A DNA stretch of 64,000 nt from Carnobacterium_B sp045617425 (GTDB lineage: Bacteria; Bacillota; Bacilli; Lactobacillales; Carnobacteriaceae), in the NCBI RefSeq assembly GCF_045617425.1, contig NZ_JAZLIO010000006.1:169181-233180 (forward strand), read 5' to 3'. The translations under genes were made by a program, and so were the position numbers. Under the pieces are notes generated by a model. That model saw only the letters and a program-made list of their open reading frames with translations, was not told where the DNA came from and did no database searches. This document shows positions 8,592-17,688 of this stretch, in pieces (within the stretch, counting starts at the first letter, position 1; every line of letters starts with the position of its first letter).

Positions 8592-9647
8592 GTGCAGGTT
8601 AAATTTGAAGATATCACAATGGCTTATGGAGAAAAAAATGTACTCCAAAATATCAATTTTGTCATCCCTGAGCATTCTTTGGTTTCTATCCTTGGACCAA
8701 GCGGTTGTGGAAAATCAACGACACTAATGTTGATTTCTGGACTGACCACTCCTTCAGAAGGCAAAATTTATTTTGGTGAAAAAGAAGTGACCAAAGCGGA
8801 TGCTGTAAAACGAAAAGTAGGAATGGTTTTTCAGAATTATGCGTTATATCCTCATTTATCCGTATTAGAAAATATCATGTTTCCTTTGAAAATGGCAAAA
8901 ATGTCTAAAAATGAACGAATAACCAGAGCGATGGATTTAGCGAAGTTGGTCAAAATCCAAGATCATGTGGATAAAAAACCGAAACAGCTCTCAGGGGGAC
9001 AGCAACAACGGGTAGCGATAGCACGTGCGTTAGCTAAAGAGCCTTCTATATTACTGATGGATGAGCCGTTATCGAATTTGGATGCACGATTGAGGATTGA
9101 AATGCGAGAAGAGATTCGCCGTATACAACAAGAAACAAATGTGACGACTGTTTTTGTGACACATGATCAAGAAGAGGCTTTAAGCATCTCCGATCAAGTA
9201 ATGGTTTTAAATGATGGAGCTATTCAGCAAATCAGTGAGCCTCAACCATTGTATGAACGCCCAGTTAATTTATTTGTAGCGAAGTTCTTGGGAACTCCGA
9301 TCATCAATACCTTTTCTGTGGATGAACAACAAGTCAATTGGTCCAACTTATCTAGCGCTTTGAGTTTTAATCCAACTTTCCATTCTATTGGAGTTCGTGC
9401 AGAGAATTTTAAAGAAGCTGCAAGTGAATCTCAAGCTTTTATCAGCGGTCAGATTCGACACATCGAGCGAGTAGGCAAAGATGTTTCAATCAAAATCAAA
9501 TGTGGAATGAAAGAAGTGATTGCTACTAGTCTTTCTGGGAATTATAAAGAAGGAGATAATGTCCATTTGACAGCAGATGTACAAGATATTCTGCATTTTG
9601 ATAAACAAGGGAATACGATGGTATTGGAGGAGGCTGTTGTTGGATGA
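8592..9647 (+). CDS. ugpC: sn-Glycerol-3-phosphate type ABC transporter ATPase
   Basis: This 351-residue MalK/UgpC-type ATPase has Walker A GPSGCGKST, signature LSGGQQQRVAIARALA, Walker B ILLMDEPLSNLDARLR and a C-terminal OB-like regulatory domain from about residue 235. The length matches UgpC (about 356). The start is GTG with GGAGG at 8580-8584. Its stop overlaps the permease start (ATGA). The substrate assignment rests on the UgpB-like binding protein and the Pho-type operator, since the ATPase alone does not distinguish sugars from glycerol phosphate. Confidence 0.78.
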   Translation: MQVKFEDITMAYGEKNVLQNINFVIPEHSLVSILGPSGCGKSTTLMLISGLTTPSEGKIYFGEKEVTKADAVKRKVGMVFQNYALYPHLSVLENIMFPLKMAKMSKNERITRAMDLAKLVKIQDHVDKKPKQLSGGQQQRVAIARALAKEPSILLMDEPLSNLDARLRIEMREEIRRIQQETNVTTVFVTHDQEEALSISDQVMVLNDGAIQQISEPQPLYERPVNLFVAKFLGTPIINTFSVDEQQVNWSNLSSALSFNPTFHSIGVRAENFKEAASESQAFISGQIRHIERVGKDVSIKIKCGMKEVIATSLSGNYKEGDNVHLTADVQDILHFDKQGNTMVLEEAVVG

Positions 9648-10534
9648 TTGAAAAACCAACTCTAAAAAGTACCTTGAGGGCGTGGATTTATATTGCTCCG
9701 ATGATGCTGATTATCGGCGTATTCAATATTTATCCGATCCTTAAATCACTCGCTATGAGTTTTTACTCTGATTACAACTTTTATCAAGATGTTGTCTATG
9801 CCTATGGCTGGGATAATTTTATCCGAATTTTTAATGACCCAAATTTCTTTTTAGCAATCAAAAATACATTCATCTTTGTGTTGGGCGTTGTTCCTTTATC
9901 GATTATGTTGTCACTGGGTATTGCCTTGCTGTTGCATAATGTACAGTTTTTATCAGGATTTTTTAGGTCTATTTATTTCTTGCCATTTGTTACCAGTACG
10001 GTTGCTATCTCAATTGTCTGGAATTGGATCTACCATTCCAGATATGGTTTGATGAATTATTTTCTAGGCCTATTCGGAGTGAACCCAATCAATTGGATAA
10101 CGGATCCAAAATATTCCATGTTGGCATTGGTCATTATGGCTATCTGGAAAGGACTAGGCTTCAATATTATTTTGTTTCTCGTAGGATTGAACAATATTGA
10201 TAAAGGATATTACTCGGCAGCTAAGGTTGATGGAGCCTCTGATTTGCAACGGTTTACTAATATCACAGTTCCGTTGCTAGGACCAACGACGTTTTTGGTG
10301 ACAGTTATGGGAGTTATCAGTAGCTTCAAAGTATTTGACGAAGTGTATTCGCTTTTTCAAGGGAGACCAGGACCAGGGAATTCAGCGTTGACAGTAGTTT
10401 ATTATATTTATGAAAAATTTTATACCGAATACCAATATGGTGTTGCCGCAGCCGCTGGAATTGTTTTGTTCCTAATTATCTTAGTGGTTACGCTTATTCA
10501 AATGGCTTACAACAAGAGATTTGTTCATTACTAA
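9644..10534 (+). CDS. ugpA: ABC transporter permease, UgpA/MalF-like
   Basis: The 296-residue protein has six predicted membrane spans and the ATPase-docking EAA loop SAAKVDGASDLQRFTNITVPLLGP around residues 186-209. The C-terminal QGRPGPGNSALTVVYYIYEKFY segment is typical of UgpA/LacF-type CUT1 permeases. It pairs with the next gene to form the heterodimeric channel. Confidence 0.8.
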   Translation: MIEKPTLKSTLRAWIYIAPMMLIIGVFNIYPILKSLAMSFYSDYNFYQDVVYAYGWDNFIRIFNDPNFFLAIKNTFIFVLGVVPLSIMLSLGIALLLHNVQFLSGFFRSIYFLPFVTSTVAISIVWNWIYHSRYGLMNYFLGLFGVNPINWITDPKYSMLALVIMAIWKGLGFNIILFLVGLNNIDKGYYSAAKVDGASDLQRFTNITVPLLGPTTFLVTVMGVISSFKVFDEVYSLFQGRPGPGNSALTVVYYIYEKFYTEYQYGVAAAAGIVLFLIILVVTLIQMAYNKRFVHY

Positions 10535-10549
10535 GAAAGGGGGAGAATA

Positions 10550-11455
10550 ATGAAGGAGTTATCCAATAAAGCTATTCCAAAAGTATCACGTTCACTTTTG
10601 GCTGATTTTTCCAAAGAACGCGAGAACACAGATATTGGAAGCAAAGTAAAAAAAAGCATCCTCTATACTCTATTGGTAGCAGGAGCAGCCACTATGCTGA
10701 TTCCTTTTATCTGGATGGTTTCAACATCCTTAAAGTCACCAGGAGAAACGGTTGCTATGCCGCCGGTTTGGATCCCCGATAGCTTGCAGATTGGAAATTA
10801 CGCTGCTGCTTTCGATGCTGCTCCCTTTGGCCGTTATTTTTTAAATAGCGTGCTTGTAACAGTTCTTTCAACAGTAGGTGAACTAGTTACAACAATTTTG
10901 GCTGCCTTTGCCTTTGCTAAAATTGAATTTTATGGCAAAAATGTTTTGTTTACATTATTGATTGCGACGATGATGGTCCCAGGTGAAATCCTAATCATAC
11001 CTAATTTTGTTACACTATCCAATATGGGGTTGATTAATACATACGCGGCACTAATCGTTCCCTATCTAGCAAGTGTTTTTTCAGTATTTATGTTGAAGCA
11101 AAGTTTTCAATCGGTTCCAAAAGAATTGCATTATGCAGCTAAAGTAGATGGTTGTAGTGATTTTCGTTTTTTATGGACGATAATGGTTCCGTTGGCTAAA
11201 TCGTCAATTGTAGCCATTACCATTTTGAAAATTATTGGAAGTTGGAATGCATTTATGTGGCCTTTGATTGTGACCAATGATCGTGCATTACGTACATTGC
11301 CCGTTGGTCTGCAGGCTTTTACGACTGAAGCTGGAACGCAATACGAACTTCTGATGGCGGCTGCAACGATTGTTGTGATTCCGATGGTTATTGTGTATCT
11401 TTTTCTCCAGAAATATATCATTATGGGGATTTCAAAAAGTGGACTAAAAGGGTAA
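10550..11455 (+). CDS. ugpE: ABC transporter permease, UgpE/MalG-like
   Basis: The 301-residue CUT1 permease has an extended cytoplasmic N-terminus of about 40 residues, six spans, and the EAA loop HYAAKVDGCSDFRFLWTIMVPLAKS. MVPGEILIIPNF in the middle and GSWNAFMWPLIVTND are characteristic of UgpE/MalG partners. It follows the UgpA gene by 15 bases with a strong GAAAGGGGGAG ribosome site. Confidence 0.8.
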   Translation: MKELSNKAIPKVSRSLLADFSKERENTDIGSKVKKSILYTLLVAGAATMLIPFIWMVSTSLKSPGETVAMPPVWIPDSLQIGNYAAAFDAAPFGRYFLNSVLVTVLSTVGELVTTILAAFAFAKIEFYGKNVLFTLLIATMMVPGEILIIPNFVTLSNMGLINTYAALIVPYLASVFSVFMLKQSFQSVPKELHYAAKVDGCSDFRFLWTIMVPLAKSSIVAITILKIIGSWNAFMWPLIVTNDRALRTLPVGLQAFTTEAGTQYELLMAAATIVVIPMVIVYLFLQKYIIMGISKSGLKG

Positions 11456-11507
11456 TTCATTTAAGGGTGTAAGCAATTTAAAAAATAGAATTAGAGGAGA
11501 ATGACAG

Positions 11508-12836
11508 ATGAGCAAAAAAAGGAATTGGTTAACATTTGGTACAGGTTTACTGCTTTCAAGCAGTCTTTTATTGGCCGCTTGTGGATCAGGAAATGAAGAA
11601 GCAGATGCAGGGGGATCAACTAAAGCAACTGAAGGTACAGAAGAAACTGAGATTACTTTTTGGCATGCGATGAATGGTCCACATCAAGAAGCGATTACAG
11701 CTTTGACGGAAGAGTTTAATGATTCTCAAGAATTATATACCGTAGAAGAAATGAACCAAGGAGACTATGAAACGCTTGAACAGTCCATTATGGCCTCAGG
11801 TGTTTCGGGAGATCTTCCTACATTGTCTCAACTAACTCCTGGTTTAGTACCGGATTTGGCGACCAACGAATTGCTTTTGCCACTGGATGATATTCTAACA
11901 GGGGAAAATGGCTTTACACAAGAAGAATTGGATGATATCTACCCAGGATTTATGGAAAGCTCTGTTTATAATGAGCAAACTTATGCTATACCTTTTTCAA
12001 AGTCAACGCGTGTCATGTACTACAACCAAGATTTGTTGGATGAATATGGGGTAGAAGTACCGACTACTTGGAAAGACGTAAAAGCCTTAGGTGAAAAAAT
12101 GGTTGCTGCTGGGGATGACAGTATTGCCATGGGACTTGAAAATGCTTTTGAAATGGAATACGAAACGATGGCTCGTCAAAATGGTTCAACATTCATTGAT
12201 GGTGAAACATTAGAAGTAGATATTGATTCTCCAGAAAGTGTTGAAACACTGGAATTTTTAATGGGATTAATTGATGATGGTCATGCTCGCACAGCTGGCG
12301 AAGATGGTTTCTTTTCAGGTCCATTTGCTCGTGGGGAAAGTGCTTTGTACATTGGATCTAGTGCTGGTCTAGCACATGTTGGACCTGTTGCTGAAGAAAA
12401 TGGGATCAACTGGAGCACGGCTGAACTGCCAACGTACAATGATACTCCTTTAACTATTTTTGCCGGTAATGATCTAGGTGTCTTTTCTTCTGCTACTGAA
12501 GAAGAACAAGAAGCTGCAGTTGCGTTCCTAAGCTTCTTATTAGAACCAGAAAATACAGCTTACTGGTCTATGGAAACAGGTTATGTCCCAATCAGTAAAG
12601 CTGCTTTAGAAGTTCCAGAATACAAAACTTACTTAGAAGAAAATCCAACAGCAGAAGCAGCAACTCTTGAATTAGACTATGGAATCTCTGCACCTTCATT
12701 TGTGGGATATGGCGAATACCGTAATGAGTTATTGAACACGATGGATGATGTTTTAGTAAATGATGCTGATGAGCAAGAAGCATTAACAGAGCTGAATAAG
12801 AAGACAGAAGAAATCATTTCAACTAATAAGAATTAA
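11508..12836 (+). CDS. ugpB: Glycerol-3-phosphate-type substrate-binding lipoprotein
   Basis: This 442-residue lipoprotein (lipobox LLAAC, Cys25) has the SBP_bac_1 fold. Its opening ITFWHAMNGPHQEAITALTEEFN and late ENTAYWSMETGYVPISKAA resemble UgpB of enteric bacteria (FWHSM...; ENAAEWHQKTGYLPITKAA, as I remember it). Length also agrees (438 in E. coli). It would capture sn-glycerol-3-phosphate or a glycerophosphodiester outside the membrane. Gene order ugpC-A-E-B differs from the E. coli order but contains the same four parts. Confidence 0.78.
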   Translation: MSKKRNWLTFGTGLLLSSSLLLAACGSGNEEADAGGSTKATEGTEETEITFWHAMNGPHQEAITALTEEFNDSQELYTVEEMNQGDYETLEQSIMASGVSGDLPTLSQLTPGLVPDLATNELLLPLDDILTGENGFTQEELDDIYPGFMESSVYNEQTYAIPFSKSTRVMYYNQDLLDEYGVEVPTTWKDVKALGEKMVAAGDDSIAMGLENAFEMEYETMARQNGSTFIDGETLEVDIDSPESVETLEFLMGLIDDGHARTAGEDGFFSGPFARGESALYIGSSAGLAHVGPVAEENGINWSTAELPTYNDTPLTIFAGNDLGVFSSATEEEQEAAVAFLSFLLEPENTAYWSMETGYVPISKAALEVPEYKTYLEENPTAEAATLELDYGISAPSFVGYGEYRNELLNTMDDVLVNDADEQEALTELNKKTEEIISTNKN

Positions 12837-12851
12837 AGAGGAGACTTAAAC

Positions 12852-14177
12852 ATGACACAATATCGATTTTGGAGTGGTTTACACACCATTGGCGGCAATA
12901 TCATGGAAGTCCAAACAGACCAAGCCAGAGTCATATGCGACTTTGGCTTGAGCGTTGGTGGAGATACTGGACAGGTAGATGAAACTTTATCTGAACTGGA
13001 ATTTCTCCTTGCGACTAACCAATTGCCTTCAATACCCTACCTCTATGAGACTGAGTCGTTCAAAAAAATAAAATTGGCATCTGTCAATGAATCAACTTTT
13101 AAGACAACACTATTTATCTCTCACTTGCATTTGGACCATATGGGGGGATTGCAATATTTACCAGAAGGAACTGTAGTTTACCTTTCTGAAGAAGCATACC
13201 GCTTGTATGATGTGTTAATTAGAGTCGGTGAAGAAAATCCCAGCAAAGCAGATATACGACTGTTTGATTTTGATACAGCAGTTCAAGTTGGCGATATTAC
13301 AGTTACACCTAAATGGAGCGATCATGATTCAGTGGGTTGCAGTGCATTTTTTATTGAAACAAACGAATTGAAATTAATTCACTCTGGAGATGTTCGTTTA
13401 AATGGGGAACATCCTGAGCGAATCATTAAATGGGCAAATGACGCAAAGGTATGGAGTCCGGATGTGCTTCTTTTGGAAGGAACCTCTTTTAGCTTTGATG
13501 GTGAAAAAAAGCAAGCATCAGAAGAACCTGTTTCTGAAAAAGAACTGCTTCAAAAGTGGGGAGAATTGTTGCAAGATGATCCTGATTCGATCATTTTATA
13601 TAATCCTTATATTCGGAATGTCGAGCGCATAAAATCAATTGCTGAAGAAACAGAATTATATGGACGTAAAATGGTTTTTGAATCGGCATATGCAGAAGTA
13701 CTACATGCTTTTTATCCTGAAAAGAAATGGCGTATTCTGGAAAGTGATCAAATAGAAGTAAAAGAATATGTACAAGAAATAGTAACTTTACAAGATTTGA
13801 CACAACATCCGTCACACTATGTTTTACAAAATAGCTATAAAAATAAAGAGACTGTGACTTATTTTAATAAAGGCATTTATGTCCATAGTAACGGGGAACC
13901 TCTAGGTGATTATGATAAGCGTTACGCAGAATTAGTGAACTTTTTAGATATGCACCACTATTCGTTTATCCAAATGGGGACTAGTGGACATGCTACTAAA
14001 GAAGACTTGCTTATAATTGCAAAAATAGTTAGCGCAAAACAAACGATTCCGTGGCATAGTTTTAAACCGGTAGCATTTCAACAGAGATTGATTGCAAATG
14101 GATTGGCCAGTTTTATTCCAGAAATAAACACGAACTACTTAGTGAAACAAAAGACTGAAATAGGTGTGACAGAGTAA
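12852..14177 (+). CDS. MBL-fold metallohydrolase with beta-CASP-like C-terminal motif
   Basis: The 441-residue protein has no signal peptide. It opens with the GLHTIGGN...ICDFG pattern of RNase J-like metallo-beta-lactamase proteins. Metal-binding motif HLHLDH is at residues 91-96, with a later HSGD motif. Near the C-terminus, SGHATKEDL (residues 378-386) and PWHSF (His402) resemble the SGHA and final-His motifs of beta-CASP nucleases. It lies 15 bases after ugpB with its own AGAGGAG site, so it is the fifth gene of the operon. By position it could replace UgpQ (a glycerophosphodiesterase) as a phosphodiesterase acting on imported substrate; this is inference. Confidence 0.72.
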   Translation: MTQYRFWSGLHTIGGNIMEVQTDQARVICDFGLSVGGDTGQVDETLSELEFLLATNQLPSIPYLYETESFKKIKLASVNESTFKTTLFISHLHLDHMGGLQYLPEGTVVYLSEEAYRLYDVLIRVGEENPSKADIRLFDFDTAVQVGDITVTPKWSDHDSVGCSAFFIETNELKLIHSGDVRLNGEHPERIIKWANDAKVWSPDVLLLEGTSFSFDGEKKQASEEPVSEKELLQKWGELLQDDPDSIILYNPYIRNVERIKSIAEETELYGRKMVFESAYAEVLHAFYPEKKWRILESDQIEVKEYVQEIVTLQDLTQHPSHYVLQNSYKNKETVTYFNKGIYVHSNGEPLGDYDKRYAELVNFLDMHHYSFIQMGTSGHATKEDLLIIAKIVSAKQTIPWHSFKPVAFQQRLIANGLASFIPEINTNYLVKQKTEIGVTE

Positions 14178-14182
14178 AGTGC

Positions 14183-14220
14183 GGTTGGGAAAAATTGTAT
14201 AGCTACCAATATTTCCAACC
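14183..14220 (+). other. Hairpin after MBL gene
   Basis: GGTTGG...CCAACC with inner pairing forms an imperfect stem just after the MBL stop codon. It lacks a T-run and may be a 3' mRNA structure rather than a terminator. Confidence 0.4.
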
Positions 14221-14276
14221 TATAGAGTAGGTGGAATAGTTAAATGCATCTCATTTTCACATGAAATTATAGTGTC

Positions 14277-14330
14277 AATCATAGTAAAAAAGGAGTGAAA
14301 TCATAATCTCACTCCTTTTTTACTATGATT
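14277..14330. terminator. Bidirectional terminator, 22-bp perfect stem
   Basis: Bases 14277-14298 are perfectly complementary to 14309-14330 around a 10-base loop, with A- and T-runs inside the stem. It closes both the rightward ugp-like operon and the leftward mgtA gene. Confidence 0.85.
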
Positions 14331-14339
14331 TTTTAAATA

Positions 14340-16955
14340 CTATAACCATTGTTTATTAATATTGATATAAATAGATTTGACGACTTGTACCATTGCGATA
14401 TAGGAGAGGACAATTAGTATCATCCATTTCCAATAAGTTTCTGGCAATGCTACAAAGTCAAAAAATGTTCCGAACGTGCTGCCTGGAATTAATATAGCAG
14501 CAACTACAACAGCAAGTGTTGAAAGTATTACACTCATGCTGGCTCTACTTTGGATAAATGGAATTTTTTTCGTTCTGATAACATGCACGACAACAGTTTG
14601 AGTAATCAAACCAATCACAAACCAACCGGTATGGAATAGTGCAGCATCTTGGACGGTATTAGCTTGGAAAATAAACCACATTAAGATAAAGGTAAGAATA
14701 TCAAAAATAGAACTGATTGGACCAATACTAAATGTAAATTTCAATAAATCTGACGTTCCCCATTTAGCAGGTTTCATTAGGTCTTCAGGATCCATTTTAT
14801 CCCAAGGAATTGTTAATTGCGCAACATCATAAATAAGATTTTGTACTAAGAGTTGAATCGAAAGCATAGGCAAGAATGGTAGAAAGGCACTGGCTACTAA
14901 GACACTAAACACATTTCCAAAGTTTGAACTGATCGTCATCTTGATGTATTTCATCATGTTTCCAAAAACAGTCCGACCTTCTAAAACGCCATCTTCTAAA
15001 ACCGTCAAACTTTTTTCCAGCAGAATAATTGAACTGGCTTCTTTAGTAATATCAGCTGCAGTATCAACGGAGATACCTACATCAGCTGTTCTCAATGCTG
15101 GTGCATCATTGATTCCGTCGCCCATAAATCCAACAGTATGTCCTTTTTGTTGCACCAGCTCAATGATCCGAGCTTTTTGAGTGGGGTTTAATTTAGCAAA
15201 AAGATTCACTTCTTCTGTAGCGTTCATCAGTTCAGTATCTGTCATGGATTCAAGTTCTGTTCCAAGGATTGCTCGATCGACTTGGATTCCGACATCTTTG
15301 CAGATTTTTTGAGCAACAATTTCATTATCGCCAGTCAATACTTTTACATTCACACCATGTTCATGAAGCGATTTAATAGCTGTGATAGAGGATTGTTTTG
15401 GCGGATCTAAGAACCCCATGAAACCAACAAGGACCATATCAGACTCGTCTTTAATGGAATAGACAGCTGAATCATGGACGTTTTGTTTATACGCAACACC
15501 AAGAGCACGCATGCCTTCTTTATTCATCTGGATGCTAACTTCTTCCATCTTTTTTTGTAGCTCATAAGTTAATGGAATGATTTCGTTATTTAATTCTACA
15601 TATTGACAAACTTTCAGCATTTCTTCAACGGCCCCTTTTGTGATCATCAATTGTTGATTACCGGTTTTAACAGCAACAGTTAGGCGTCGTCTTGAAAAAT
15701 CAAAAGGGATTTCATCAATTTTCTCGATTTTTTCTAATTCATTTTCTTCACGATTCTCATTGAAGTACTCAATCACAGCATGATCCATCACATTTTTCCA
15801 ACCTGTTTGGTAATTGGAATTCATATACGCTAATTCTAAAACACGATTACTTTCTTCACCAATTGGGTTAACATGTTGCACTAAAACAACTTTGTCTTCC
15901 GTTATGGTGCCAGTTTTATCAGTACACAAAACATCCATAGCGCCTAAGTTTTGAATGGCATTTAATTCTTTAACAATTACTTTTTTCTTAGACATCGTAA
16001 TCGCACCTTTAGCAAGGTTGCTGGTAATAATCATTGGCAACATTTCTGGTGTCAGACCAACGGCTACGGCTATTGAGAAGAAGAATGCTTCGCTCCAATC
16101 TCCTTTTGAGATTCCATTAATCAAAAAGACAATAGGGACCATAACCAACATAAATCTGATCAATAATTTACTCACATTTTTTACTCCGCGGTCAAAACTC
16201 GTTTCGCCTCTAGACTTAGAAGATTGAGCAGCGATATCGCCAAAGAGAGTATCTTCACCAGTTTTCACAACAACAACTTTACCTTGGCCGCTTAAAACAT
16301 CGGTACCCATAAACAGTAAATTAGGAAGATCTAAAGCGGTCAACTGTGAAATTTCTTTTTCTTTTTTCAGAGAAACATGCTTTTCAATGGGCATGGATTC
16401 ACCAGTCATTGAAGATTGATTAACAAATAAATCCTTTGCCCAAATCAAACGAGAGTCTGCTGGGATCCAATCTCCAGTTGAAAGAGTGACAATATCACCA
16501 GGAACCACTTCATCGATTGGAATTTCTTTTGTTACGCCATCTCTAGTCACAGCGCAAGTCGTTTCAATCATTTCTTTTAAAGCTAAACTAGCTTTTTGAG
16601 AACGGTATTCTTGAATGAAATGAAGTCCAGCACTAAATAAAATCATCATAGCCATCACAATGCTGGCTTCAAAATCTTTAGTGGCAGCTGAAACGACTAA
16701 TAAAAGAGTCAAAACATAAATAAAGGGGTCTTTAAATGCTTGAAACACTAATTGATACCAAGAAACAGGCTTTTGGGCTGCTACTTCATTTAGCCCAAAT
16801 TCTTCTAAACGTTTTTTCGCTTCTTGACTGTTTAATCCTGACGCATTTGATTTCAGCTGTTTTAAAACAGCTTCTTCTTTGAGGTAACCTAATTCCTTCA
16901 ATTGGTTGTTTTTAGATTTTTTTTCTGTATAAATAGACTTTTTTTTGTTTGTCAT
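14340..16955 (-). CDS. mgtA: Magnesium-importing P-type ATPase MgtA
   Basis: At 871 residues it has the P3-type ATPase layout: N-terminal cation-ATPase segment, TGES in the actuator domain, phosphorylation motif CTDKTGTIT with Asp346, nucleotide-binding domain with KGAVEEML, hinge GDGINDAPALR, and about ten membrane spans. NQSSMTGESMPIEK and MLPMIITSNLAKGA fit the MgtA/MgtB branch. It imports Mg2+ across the cytoplasmic membrane. Ribosome site AAAGGAGG precedes the ATG. An M-box riboswitch, an intrinsic terminator and a 36-codon leader ORF lie upstream, so Mg2+-dependent control is well supported. Confidence 0.93.
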   Translation of the reverse strand: MTNKKKSIYTEKKSKNNQLKELGYLKEEAVLKQLKSNASGLNSQEAKKRLEEFGLNEVAAQKPVSWYQLVFQAFKDPFIYVLTLLLVVSAATKDFEASIVMAMMILFSAGLHFIQEYRSQKASLALKEMIETTCAVTRDGVTKEIPIDEVVPGDIVTLSTGDWIPADSRLIWAKDLFVNQSSMTGESMPIEKHVSLKKEKEISQLTALDLPNLLFMGTDVLSGQGKVVVVKTGEDTLFGDIAAQSSKSRGETSFDRGVKNVSKLLIRFMLVMVPIVFLINGISKGDWSEAFFFSIAVAVGLTPEMLPMIITSNLAKGAITMSKKKVIVKELNAIQNLGAMDVLCTDKTGTITEDKVVLVQHVNPIGEESNRVLELAYMNSNYQTGWKNVMDHAVIEYFNENREENELEKIEKIDEIPFDFSRRRLTVAVKTGNQQLMITKGAVEEMLKVCQYVELNNEIIPLTYELQKKMEEVSIQMNKEGMRALGVAYKQNVHDSAVYSIKDESDMVLVGFMGFLDPPKQSSITAIKSLHEHGVNVKVLTGDNEIVAQKICKDVGIQVDRAILGTELESMTDTELMNATEEVNLFAKLNPTQKARIIELVQQKGHTVGFMGDGINDAPALRTADVGISVDTAADITKEASSIILLEKSLTVLEDGVLEGRTVFGNMMKYIKMTISSNFGNVFSVLVASAFLPFLPMLSIQLLVQNLIYDVAQLTIPWDKMDPEDLMKPAKWGTSDLLKFTFSIGPISSIFDILTFILMWFIFQANTVQDAALFHTGWFVIGLITQTVVVHVIRTKKIPFIQSRASMSVILSTLAVVVAAILIPGSTFGTFFDFVALPETYWKWMILIVLSYIAMVQVVKSIYININKQWL

Positions 16956-16993
16956 GATTATTTCCTCCTTTGTATTACCAGAAGAAATAAGAT

Positions 16994-17104
16994 TTACTGC
17001 ATGAGTTTCCTAACCAAGAATAGGCTCATGGCAGGCTTACTTATTCCTTCTTTTATTCTCCAAAAATCATCATCTGGACTATCATTACTGGAACTTTTTA
17101 CCAT
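16994..17104 (-). CDS. 36-residue leader ORF before mgtA (MgtL-like candidate)
   Basis: An ATG at 17104 preceded by GAGGTG (17111-17116, spacing 6) opens a 36-codon frame ending in TAA at 16994-16996, 38 bases before mgtA. The N-terminal part is acidic and proline-containing (NDSPDDDF, residues 7-14), the second half basic and hydrophobic. Codons 24-36 fall within a hairpin (16997-17034, CTG-CATGAG with CTCATG-CAG) that a translating ribosome would open. Enterobacterial mgtL leaders use acidic/Pro codons to destabilise ribosomes at low Mg2+; the same role here is inference. It could instead encode a small regulatory peptide of MgtA. Confidence 0.6.
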   Translation of the reverse strand: MVKSSSNDSPDDDFWRIKEGISKPAMSLFLVRKLMQ

Positions 17105-17208
17105 ACCGCTCACCTCACTTTCTTGATCAAACCATACACTACATAAAATGATAAGACAAAGCTTCAAAATTAGGATTAAAACCTTTTTGTAAAGAAAAAA
17201 ACAAAAAA

Positions 17209-17241
17209 AGCATATACTCTATTCAACGATAGAGTATATGC
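17209..17241 (-). terminator. Riboswitch expression-platform terminator
   Basis: On the minus strand, GCATATACTCTAT pairs perfectly with ATAGAGTATATGC (13 bp, 6-base loop), followed by T7. It lies between the M-box aptamer and the leader ORF of mgtA, the usual place of the Mg2+-induced terminator. Confidence 0.85.
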
Positions 17242-17304
17242 TTGAATGTCCATTCCAAATAAACGATTCCATAATTAGCTAAAGTTTTTTTTCATATCAA
17301 AAAA

Positions 17305-17470
17305 CTTTAACCATCTCCATCGTTGAGTTTTAGCACTATATGGCGTAGATTGTCCATCAGCTACATTAAAAATAACCTTAATTCGATTATTCCTGTTGAC
17401 CCATTGGTGTCTCTCGACGTTTTTGGGCAGCAGCGTGTGTCCATATAGGAGCCTCACCTAACAGAAGTCT
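17305..17470 (-). ncRNA. M-box (ykoK) Mg2+ riboswitch aptamer
   Basis: The minus strand carries the hallmark M-box sequence: TTAGGTGAGGCTCCTATATG, then GCTGCTGCCC, GACACCAATGGGTCAACAG, AATGTAGCTG, CCATATAGTGCTAAA and CTCAACGATGG in the canonical order. These elements build the three-helix Mg2+-sensing core known upstream of mgtE and mgtA in Firmicutes. Bound Mg2+ favours the downstream terminator, so mgtA is expressed at low Mg2+. A stem AAAGTTTTTT/AAAAAACTTT (about 17280-17304) follows and may take part in the switch. A 60-codon open frame across this region is a by-product of the conserved RNA. Confidence 0.93.
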
Positions 17471-17487
17471 TATTCATTTCATAATCT

Positions 17488-17516
17488 ATGCTAGCTCAAA
17501 GATTTTTAGAAGTCAA
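17488..17516 (-). promoter_or_regulatory. Promoter of the M-box/mgtA transcript
   Basis: On the minus strand, TTGACT (17511-17516), a 17-bp spacer and TAGCAT (17488-17493) lie about 20-30 bases before the aptamer start, matching a sigma-70-type promoter. Confidence 0.6.
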
Positions 17517-17623
17517 GTTACTCTATTATTTTGATAAGGATACTTATGGAAATTATTTTATTTGTTAATATCACAAAGATACTTAAAAAGAACTTAAGAT
17601 TAGAATTAGGATTTTATATAACA

Positions 17624-17675
17624 ATAAAAAAAGACCAAAGAAAATTTCCAATTCGGAAACTTCTTTGGCCTTTCT
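17624..17675 (-). terminator. Terminator of peptide-binding protein gene
   Basis: On the minus strand, AAAGGCCAAAGAA...TTTCC pairs with GGAAA...TTCTTTGGTCTTT and is followed by a T7 run, just after the stop codon of the OppA-like gene. Confidence 0.8.
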
Positions 17676-17688
17676 CGTTTTCAACTAA

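Noticed and set aside
17275..17457. 60-codon minus-strand open frame
   Set aside because: It coincides exactly with the conserved M-box RNA, has no ribosome site, and its sequence is explained by the riboswitch.
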